DNA from: Candidatus Brocadiia bacterium
GTDB lineage: Bacteria > Planctomycetota > PUPC01 > DSUN01
Direction: 5' to 3'
DNA length: 5,866 nt
Assembly: GCA_016782825.1 (NCBI GenBank)
Contig: JADHXT010000242.1
Coordinates: forward strand, 1-5,866
Shown: in pieces, positions 1 to 4,722 of the stretch
Layout of the letters: every line of letters starts with the position of its first letter
Numbering within the stretch: position 1 is the stretch's first letter
Program-made: the position numbers and the translations under genes
The notes under the pieces: generated by a model
Told to the model about the DNA's origin: nothing
The model's database searches: none
Seen by the model: the letters and a program-made list of their open reading frames with translations, nothing else

Positions 1-179
1 AGCAGCTCATCAAAGGCAAGTGGTGGACCGGCCCGCTCGAGCTCACGACCGACGCCAAGGGGCAGGTGAGCTTCCGCGGCTTCCTCGGGCGATACCAAGT
101 GGCGACGCCCAAGGGCAAGGCCAGCTTCGCGCTCGAAGCCGCCGGCAAGGCCGCCATGGCCGCCCGACTGGCCCGTTGA
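1..179 (+). CDS. C-terminal fragment of probable glycoside hydrolase (GH10 xylanase-like)
   Basis: Only the last 58 codons are present (reading frame begins at base 3, TGA at 177-179); the start lies left of the window. The fragment contains KGKWWTGPLELTTDAKG followed by SFRGFLGRYQV and an alanine-rich end. A pair of tryptophans followed by a T-T-D-x-x-G turn and a F-R-G-F-L-G-x-Y strand is familiar to me from the beta-sandwich tail of GH10 endoxylanase-like and related glycosidases in PVC bacteria. If so, the full protein would be a secreted or periplasmic polysaccharide hydrolase. The catalytic domain is not visible, so the enzyme class is an inference from a short tail; it could equally be another secreted carbohydrate-active protein with the same accessory domain. 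A bulged hairpin begins two bases after the stop, consistent with the end of a transcription unit. Confidence 0.55.
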   Translation, partial: QLIKGKWWTGPLELTTDAKGQVSFRGFLGRYQVATPKGKASFALEAAGKAAMAARLAR

Positions 180-180
180 A

Positions 181-209
181 GCCGGCAGTCACGCACCTGA
201 CCTGCCGGC
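181..209. terminator. Bulged hairpin between converging genes, possible terminator
   Basis: GCCGGCA at 181-187 pairs with TGCCGGC at 203-209. After a single bulged C at 202, GTCA at 188-191 pairs with TGAC at 198-201, leaving a six-base loop. This gives 11 base pairs placed directly after the stop at 179 and 41 bases before the stop of the opposing SIS-like gene at 250. There is no T run on either side, so if it ends transcription it would be a weak or Rho-assisted terminator, or a 3' end stabiliser. Confidence 0.35.
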
Positions 210-249
210 CAGGAACACCCCCTGCGGTCGGCGCCAAGCGGCTGTGCGC

Positions 250-1122
250 TCAGGGCAGGTGCTTCTTCTGCCAGAGCTCATACCGGTCGGCGTTCCACTT
301 GAACCACGGGCTGAATTGGGATTGGATGCGGCCGATGACATAGTAGCCGACGGCCACCATGGCGGCGTAGCCGGCATTCGGCGGCAAGGGGATGTTCAGC
401 CTCGCATCTTCGTGACCGAACAGCTCGTTGTCATAGCCGAAGCTGATGAAGAGTTCTCTCTCCGACGGCACCACGTTCTTCGCGTGAAGCGTCTGCCGCC
501 AGGTGTAGCAGCGGCCGGTCAACATGGGGCCGAACAACTCGTCGAACTTCGTCACGAGCATCTCGCGAACGAGATCGAACTCCGGCTCGATGATCAGGTA
601 GAAGGCACTGTACTTGCTGAGGTCCGACGGGATGCGGGGCGCCACCTCGCGCTCGATGTGCTCCGCGATGGGCTCCACCGCCTCGCCTGTCTTGGCGAGG
701 ATCATGCCCAGGTAGGTCGAGGTGTTGTAGGTGATAGGCTCGGGATTCCTCGGCGTCACCACCACGTGGTCCTGCGGCAGGAGCTGGGCCGCTGCGGAAT
801 CCCCATTGCAGGTGAGGAGATAGGTCTCAACTTTGTCCTTCAGGAACCCGACGATGCTGGAGGCATCCTTCTGGCCCGAAGCCGAAATGACGGCCGCACC
901 GTCTACGCCGGGAATCCGCTCGATGGCCCTGCGATACTGCCCTTCATCGGCGAAGACGGCATCCTCGTCGGCGAAGATGATCTTGCCCGCGGCCATCGCG
1001 TTCCCGCTGGCGGCAACCAGCCTTCTCTTCGGGCTGCCAAGCCGAAGCTCTGGCAGGTGGCCCTGCCCAAGCAGCCTCAACGCATCGATCACTACCTCGT
1101 GCAGGTCTTTCTTCGAGGGCAT
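250..1122 (-). CDS. SIS-like sugar isomerase fold protein, function unassigned
   Basis: This is a 290-residue soluble protein without signal peptide or membrane segments, so probably cytoplasmic. It resembles SIS (sugar isomerase) domains, which bind phosphosugars in isomerases and in sugar-responsive regulators. Visible SIS-like features are RRLVAASGNAMAAGK (33-47), a strand and serine-rich loop GAAVISASGQKDAS (75-88), YLLTCNGDSAAA (101-112), DHVVVTP (118-124) and EPITYNTSTYLGMIL (128-142). The second half (170-229) also has alternating strands and helices and could be a second SIS lobe, as in the roughly 300-residue archaeal type phosphoglucose/phosphomannose isomerases. The ATG at 1122 is chosen because AGGAGAGG precedes it at good spacing; the frame stays open to an ATG at 1170, but that codon lies inside the promoter spacer. 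The C-terminal half carries distinctive segments I cannot match to a named enzyme: FGPMLTGRCYTWRQT (197-211), RLNIPLPPNAGYAAM (241-255) and SPWFKWNADRY (271-281). An isomerase or sugar-binding role is inference; the actual substrate is unknown. Confidence 0.75.
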   Translation of the reverse strand: MPSKKDLHEVVIDALRLLGQGHLPELRLGSPKRRLVAASGNAMAAGKIIFADEDAVFADEGQYRRAIERIPGVDGAAVISASGQKDASSIVGFLKDKVETYLLTCNGDSAAAQLLPQDHVVVTPRNPEPITYNTSTYLGMILAKTGEAVEPIAEHIEREVAPRIPSDLSKYSAFYLIIEPEFDLVREMLVTKFDELFGPMLTGRCYTWRQTLHAKNVVPSERELFISFGYDNELFGHEDARLNIPLPPNAGYAAMVAVGYYVIGRIQSQFSPWFKWNADRYELWQKKHLP

Positions 1123-1148
1123 GTGTTTCCTCTCCTTTCTCTGCGACC

Positions 1149-1177
1149 ATCCTAGCCATCGACAGAGCATCTGTCAA
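1149..1177 (-). promoter_or_regulatory. Sigma-70-type promoter of the SIS-like gene
   Basis: Read on the minus strand, a perfect -35 box TTGACA (1172-1177) is separated by exactly 17 bp from TAGGAT (1149-1154), which matches the -10 consensus at four of six positions. Transcription would begin near 1142, giving a leader of about 20 bases that contains the AGGAG ribosome binding site before the ATG at 1122. It lies in the 81-bp gap after the permease stop at 1204, so the SIS-like gene need not depend on read-through from the permease. Confidence 0.7.
1159..1177. promoter_or_regulatory. 19-bp palindrome overlapping the -35 box, candidate operator
   Basis: Plus strand reads TCGACAGA, GCA, TCTGTCAA. 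The two 8-bp arms are inverted repeats with a single mismatch. The right arm contains the complement of the TTGACA -35 box and the rest fills most of the promoter spacer, so a dimeric repressor bound here would block RNA polymerase. No regulator gene is visible in the window. The palindrome could instead form an RNA hairpin at the 3' end of the permease transcript, but no T run follows on that strand, which makes the operator reading more likely. Confidence 0.45.
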
Positions 1178-1203
1178 CGCAGAGACTCACCAAGCCGTTC
1201 GAC

Positions 1204-2139
1204 TCACTCGGCGGCGCGGGACGCCCGGGCCTTGCCCATGACGAGGGCCGCGCCGCCGCCGACGACGACGAAGCCGCCGACCAGCTCGATGGCGCTCGGT
1301 TCCTCTCCCAATACCAGCGCTGCGCCGGCGAGCGTGATGAGCGGTGTGACCATGAGCGCGCCGCTCGACACGATGGGCCCCAGCGCGTGGACGGCGCGGT
1401 AGAGCAGCACGTGCCCGAAGGCCACCCCCAGCAGCGCCGAGAGGATGATGAGCGCGAGCGTCTTCGCCCGGAGGGAGAGCACGGCGCTCGGCTCGCCGTT
1501 GATGAGCATGAGCACCACGAGGGCGGCCGTGGTGTAGAGGCTGATCACGCCGAAGGTGAGCCGCACCGGGTAGGCGGCCATGCACCGGCGGATGCACACC
1601 GTGTAGGCTCCCCAGCACACCGTGGTGCCCACCAGGATGGCCATGCCCGGCCACAGGTCGGCCCGCGCGCCCGTGAGCCGCGGCACGAACATGATCGCCA
1701 CGCCCGTCACGCACAGCGCCGCGCCGGCCCAGAACGCCGGCTGGCGCGCCAGCGGCCGCTCCTCCCGCAGGCACAGGAAGCCGAAGAGGATGGAGAAGAG
1801 GAACGACAGCCGCACCACGAAGCCGATGGTGGACGCGCTGACGTAGTAGGGGCAGGCACCCCAGCCCACCTGGCTTAGGATGTTGATGCCCGCGGGCAGT
1901 AGCGCGTCGAGCCACACGCTGCGCCCGGCCTCGATGTGCTGGGCGCGCAGGCGCCGCCGCAGCAGCACCACGGCGGGTAACCAGAAGACGGCGCCCACCG
2001 AGTAGCGCACGGCGTTGAGCGTCCACTTATCAATGTCGTCGATGAACGAGCGCAGGAAGATGGGCACCACGCCGAAGCACAGCAGCGCGGCGCACAGGCA
2101 GAGCAGGGCCCTCGTTTTCTCGGTGCCGAAGCGTCGCAT
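1204..2139 (-). CDS. EamA/DMT superfamily permease, ten transmembrane helices
   Basis: This is a 311-residue inner-membrane protein of the drug/metabolite transporter superfamily, whose members move small metabolites such as amino acids, nucleosides or sugars across the cytoplasmic membrane. Ten hydrophobic segments can be placed at about 10-31, 39-60, 77-101, 104-124, 134-153, 162-183, 191-213, 227-250, 253-278 and 284-302, the usual two-times-five EamA duplication and the usual family length. The end of the second repeat shows the typical LGEEPSAIELVGGFVVVGGG sequence (277-296). Cationic loops RRRLRAQH (61-68) and the C-terminal GKARASR fit cytoplasmic placement. I chose the ATG at 2139 because the 26 residues upstream are proline-rich and non-membranous, and because a good promoter lies between 2189 and 2217, inside that extension. 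The ribosome binding site is poor (CAGG only). The substrate cannot be read from the sequence. Confidence 0.88.
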   Translation of the reverse strand: MRRFGTEKTRALLCLCAALLCFGVVPIFLRSFIDDIDKWTLNAVRYSVGAVFWLPAVVLLRRRLRAQHIEAGRSVWLDALLPAGINILSQVGWGACPYYVSASTIGFVVRLSFLFSILFGFLCLREERPLARQPAFWAGAALCVTGVAIMFVPRLTGARADLWPGMAILVGTTVCWGAYTVCIRRCMAAYPVRLTFGVISLYTTAALVVLMLINGEPSAVLSLRAKTLALIILSALLGVAFGHVLLYRAVHALGPIVSSGALMVTPLITLAGAALVLGEEPSAIELVGGFVVVGGGAALVMGKARASRAAE

Positions 2140-2188
2140 CGGGCCTGACACGCTGAAGGGGGGAAGGGACTCCGCGGGCGGCGGGCGG

Positions 2189-2217
2189 AGTCTATCACAT
2201 GGGGGCCACGGCGCCAA
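2189..2217 (-). promoter_or_regulatory. Candidate extended -10 promoter of the permease gene
   Basis: On the minus strand TTGGCG (2212-2217) is followed after 17 bp by TAGACT (2189-2194), with the extended -10 element TG one base before it (TGATAGACT). Both hexamers match consensus at four of six positions. Transcription would start near 2182, about 43 bases before the chosen ATG at 2139. The site makes the upstream ATG at 2217 unlikely as a start. Confidence 0.45.
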
Positions 2218-2249
2218 GCTCGGCTCACTCCGCCGGCTCGCCCCTCCGC

Positions 2250-2278
2250 TTGCAACCAGGGCTGCACTCGTGTAAGGT
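2250..2278 (+). promoter_or_regulatory. Candidate promoter of the PEP-CTERM gene
   Basis: TTGCAA at 2250-2255 and TAAGGT at 2273-2278 are separated by 17 bp. The -35 matches consensus at four and the -10 at three positions, so this is a weak call. It lies 32 bp from the -35 of the opposing permease promoter, making a back-to-back arrangement, and would leave a leader of about 67 bases before the ATG at 2352. Confidence 0.3.
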
Positions 2279-2302
2279 ACAGGTGGGAAGATTCCAGACG
2301 AC

Positions 2303-2320
2303 TCAGCGAACGAGCGCTGA
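2303..2320 (+). repeat. Inverted repeat in the PEP-CTERM leader
   Basis: TCAGCG (2303-2308) and CGCTGA (2315-2320) form a perfect 6-bp inverted repeat around the loop AACGAG. It lies between the candidate promoter and the AAGGAG ribosome binding site, ending 31 bases before the start codon. It may be a small leader hairpin, a protein-binding palindrome or chance; the sequence does not decide. Confidence 0.3.
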
Positions 2321-2351
2321 CCGTACTCACCATGCAGGAAGGAGACGCGAG

Positions 2352-3950
2352 ATGAATCGACGTTGGCTCTCGGTGTGGGTGCTTATGGCGGGGCTGCTGC
2401 TCGCGGCGGGGCCGGCTGCCGCGACGGCCGTGGCGAACTTTGATGATGGCAACTCGGCCACCGAGGTGGACGGGTATCCGGGCGTCGCCGGCGGCGGCTG
2501 GGCCAATGCCTGGGTGCAGCCCACCGAGGGCGGCGCCACCTGGTCGGCCGGCCCGACCGTGGCCTCCGCCACGCCGCTCCAGACCGGCGGCGGAAATTAT
2601 CTGACCGCCACGATGGACAGCGCGGCCGCCACCAACCAAGCCACCGTCTCCCGCTCCTTCGCCAACACCGAGGGCATCGACGCCTCGCTGCCCCACGTCG
2701 TCTCCTTCCAGTTCCGCGTGGACGACCTGACGGACTTCACCAGCAGCGAAGACCGCTTCTTCATGTTCGACCGCCCGTCGGCGCGCGCGGGCACTGACGC
2801 GACCTGCTCCTGGATTATCCTGGGCAATGGAGCCACCCGCAGCGACACGAACTGGAATGCCAACGAGTGGACCTTCTTCGACGGCGACAAGCTCGGCGGC
2901 GGCTTCTACGTGAACCGCTACGTGAACTCCGGCATCGCCCTCTCCGCCGGCACCACCTACGACTTCACCGTGGCCGTCCATCCTTCCGCCAAGGAGTGGG
3001 ACGTGACGGTGTCCGACGGCACGAACAGCTTCACCGCCCTGAACCTGGGCTTCCGCATCAACGCCACGCAGGCCGGCGCCGCGCTGAACTTCGGTGGCCG
3101 CGCCAGCGACGGCGCCGACTTCCGCAGCTTCTCGCTCGACCGGGTGAGCGTGGCCCTGCCCGACACGATTCGCGCCGAGTTCGACGACGGCTCAGGCACC
3201 AGCACACCCGACCAGTTTACGGGCACGGCGGGCAAGGGCTGGCTCTCCCTGTGGACGGGCGTGGGCGGCACGGCGAGCATCCAGACGGCGGCTCCCCTCG
3301 AGGACGCCGGCGACCCCTACCTCCAAGCCATCCGCACGGCCAGTGGCCCGCGGACCCTCCGCCGCCAGTACGGCGACTACGGCCTCGTGGATCCCGGAGC
3401 CATGCACTACATCTCGTGGAAGTGGCGGTTCGATGGCGACGTGACCGACCTCACCGTGTTCGACGATCGCATCCACTTCTTCGGCAACGCGAGCGAGCTG
3501 GGCAGCACCACCAGCGCCAACTCCTGGATCATCGGCTGGATAGCCGCCGACCGCGCGGGCAACGATATCCACGAGGGCGAGTGGTACTTCTTCGACGGCA
3601 CCAGCAGCGGCGACTTCGTGGGCGCCAACATGGCGAACACGGGGATGGGGCTGCTCGCCGACACCGTCTACGACTTCCGCGTGCTGGTGAATCCTGCGTT
3701 GGGCACCTACGACGCGTGGATCTCGGACGGCACGAATCTCTTCTACGCCGCCGGCCTCGGCTTCCGCAATGGCACGCCAGGCGTGTATGACTGGGTGCAC
3801 TTCGGCACCAACGCCAACTCGTCGGGCGACGACACGACGTTTTCGCTCGACAGCGTGCGCATCACGGCCTGGACGCCGGAGCCGGGCACCCTGTCGCTGC
3901 TCCTCATCGGTGGCGCGGGCAGCCTGCTGCGGCGGCGCCGACGCCGCTGA
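2352..3950 (+). CDS. Secreted PEP-CTERM protein with two tandem ~240-residue modules
   Basis: This is a 532-residue exported protein. Residues 1-27 form a signal peptide (MNRRW, a hydrophobic stretch, cleavage likely after one of the alanines near 25-27). The end is a PEP-CTERM sorting signal: PEP at 509-511, hydrophobic GTLSLLLIGGAGSLL and six terminal arginines. In known systems an exosortase recognises this tail, removes it and releases or anchors the protein at the surface; no exosortase gene is in the window. Between them lie two related modules, about 28-270 and 275-505. They share FDDG (30-33, 277-280), SWII (153-156, 391-394), EW-x-FFDG (172-178, 410-416) and the run from 193-235, which aligns with 430-472 without gaps at 22 of 43 identical residues, including SDGTN and LGFR. 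The composition (Gly, Thr, Ser, Asp, aromatics, alternating strands) suggests a LamG/concanavalin-like beta-sandwich, perhaps binding polysaccharide; that is inference. The ATG at 2352 is chosen for its signal peptide and GGAG seven bases upstream, although the frame is open back to 2199. Confidence 0.88.
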   Translation: MNRRWLSVWVLMAGLLLAAGPAAATAVANFDDGNSATEVDGYPGVAGGGWANAWVQPTEGGATWSAGPTVASATPLQTGGGNYLTATMDSAAATNQATVSRSFANTEGIDASLPHVVSFQFRVDDLTDFTSSEDRFFMFDRPSARAGTDATCSWIILGNGATRSDTNWNANEWTFFDGDKLGGGFYVNRYVNSGIALSAGTTYDFTVAVHPSAKEWDVTVSDGTNSFTALNLGFRINATQAGAALNFGGRASDGADFRSFSLDRVSVALPDTIRAEFDDGSGTSTPDQFTGTAGKGWLSLWTGVGGTASIQTAAPLEDAGDPYLQAIRTASGPRTLRRQYGDYGLVDPGAMHYISWKWRFDGDVTDLTVFDDRIHFFGNASELGSTTSANSWIIGWIAADRAGNDIHEGEWYFFDGTSSGDFVGANMANTGMGLLADTVYDFRVLVNPALGTYDAWISDGTNLFYAAGLGFRNGTPGVYDWVHFGTNANSSGDDTTFSLDSVRITAWTPEPGTLSLLLIGGAGSLLRRRRRR

Positions 3951-3979
3951 CGGGCCGCGCGGCACGACGGTACAGAGAG

Positions 3980-4012
3980 AAGCCCCCAGCCGGCTATCCG
4001 GGTGGGGGCTTT
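3980..4012. terminator. Hairpin terminator between converging genes
   Basis: AAGCCCCCA (3980-3988) pairs with TGGGGGCTT (4003-4011). Inside, after a G/G mismatch, CCGG pairs with CCGG around a CTAT loop. The hairpin starts 30 bases after the PEP-CTERM stop on the plus strand and lies 28 bases past the prepilin-like stop on the minus strand, so it probably serves both. The T tract is short on either strand (TTT at 4010-4012 on plus; CTTCTCTCTG on minus). Confidence 0.7.
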
Positions 4013-4039
4013 CTGCGCTGCGGCAGAACTGCGGCAAAG

Positions 4040-4714
4040 CTACCAGCGAAACTCGGAGTAGGGCATCATGACGTCCGCGTTGCGGGTGTAGAGCACCCGC
4101 ATGTCGCTCGTGGGACGCCAGCGGACGGCGCCATCGAGGGTCATGGCGTTGCCGCCGGTCTGGTGGGGGTAGCACTCGGGGTTGTTCGTCGAAAGAAAGT
4201 CCACGTAGTAGGGCGTGGTGGAGGGGGTGGCCACGGTGAGCAGGGAGCGGACGAACGTGACGCTGGGGTCGAGGGTGCCATTGTAGGCGGTGCGATAGCT
4301 CAGGTGGATGTAGCCGAAGCGGATGCTGGCGCCGTTATTGACGAGCGACCAGCTATTGTTATCGAAGTTCACGTTGATGAGATCCCACGCGTTCATGGGG
4401 CAGTAGAAAACCTGGGGCTGGAAGCGGTAGATCTCCACCATCCGCATGATGGCCTTGTTGGCGATCCACAGGGAGTGGGAGCCCGGGTCGAGGTGGGGGA
4501 GCAGAAACTTGTAGTCCTTGCTGTACATGATCGCCATGGCGTGGATCTGGCGGAGATTGTTCGTGCACTCGGCCCGGCGGCCCTGCTGCTGGGCGCGGGA
4601 CACGACGGGGAGCAGGAGCGAGGCCAGGATGGTGATGACGGCGATGACGACCAGCAACTCCACGAGGGTGAAGCCGCGGCGGCGGGGCGTGGGGCGTGCT
4701 GCGGGAAGGGTCAC
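4040..4714 (-). CDS. Prepilin-like (type II pseudopilin) protein with H-X9-DG motif
   Basis: This is a 224-residue protein with a class III prepilin signal: a basic leader (RRRG, 11-14) followed by FTLVE and a hydrophobic helix to about 36. Prepilin peptidase would cut after Gly14 and methylate Phe15, leaving Glu19 as the conserved Glu5. CTNNLRQIHAMAIMYSKDYKFLLP (split at 50-60 and 61-73) and HQTGGNAMTLDG (184-195, His, nine residues, Asp-Gly) match the prepilin-like families greatly expanded in Planctomycetota and Lentisphaerota (DUF1559 relatives). Their biological role is not established; a surface or secretion-linked function is inferred. There is no ATG before GFTLVE in frame; the start is GTG at 4714, with GGAGG six bases upstream. 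The GTG overlaps the TGA of the BNR gene (GTGA), which implies translational coupling. Three cysteines (50, 105, 181) could allow one disulfide after export. Confidence 0.85.
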   Translation of the reverse strand: MTLPAARPTPRRRGFTLVELLVVIAVITILASLLLPVVSRAQQQGRRAECTNNLRQIHAMAIMYSKDYKFLLPHLDPGSHSLWIANKAIMRMVEIYRFQPQVFYCPMNAWDLINVNFDNNSWSLVNNGASIRFGYIHLSYRTAYNGTLDPSVTFVRSLLTVATPSTTPYYVDFLSTNNPECYPHQTGGNAMTLDGAVRWRPTSDMRVLYTRNADVMMPYSEFRW

Positions 4715-4722
4715 AGATTGCC
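4711..4722 (-). promoter_or_regulatory. GTGA start/stop overlap of BNR and prepilin-like genes
   Basis: On the minus strand the GTG start (4714-4712) and the TGA stop of the upstream gene (4713-4711) share bases, and a strong GGAGG sits six bases before the GTG, inside the last codons of the upstream gene. Ribosomes ending on the propeller message can restart directly on the prepilin-like frame, which fixes the non-ATG start and points to coupled synthesis. Confidence 0.75.

Noticed and set aside
244..1155. Long plus-strand frame (303 codons) opposite the SIS-like gene
   Set aside because: The translation shows no domain or start context, while the opposite frame has SIS-like motifs, a ribosome binding site and a near-consensus promoter. 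Third-position GC bias explains the open antisense frame.
1123..1170. Upstream ATG at 1170 as start of the SIS-like gene
   Set aside because: This ATG lies between the -35 and -10 boxes, so it would not be on the transcript; the ATG at 1122 has the ribosome binding site.
2140..2217. Upstream ATG at 2217 as start of the permease
   Set aside because: It would add a proline-rich non-membrane extension and lies at the -35 box of the candidate promoter.
2235..2255. Sigma-54 promoter before the PEP-CTERM gene, suggested by TTGCA at 2250
   Set aside because: The required GG of the -24 element is not at the right distance: bases around 2240 read CGCCCC, and the nearest GG is several bases too far upstream.
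1875..2981. Long minus-strand frame spanning the permease N-terminus and the PEP-CTERM gene
   Set aside because: It crosses a divergent promoter region and two genes with clear protein features, and is low-complexity Gly/Ala/Arg/Val sequence.
2867..3790. Arginine-rich plus-strand frame inside the PEP-CTERM gene
   Set aside because: The RRR/HRR-rich composition is typical of a shifted frame of high-GC coding DNA; the real frame has a signal peptide, a duplicated module and a sorting tail.
3192..4175. Minus-strand frame covering the end of the PEP-CTERM gene and the terminator
   Set aside because: It passes through the terminator hairpin and two real coding ends, with no recognisable content.
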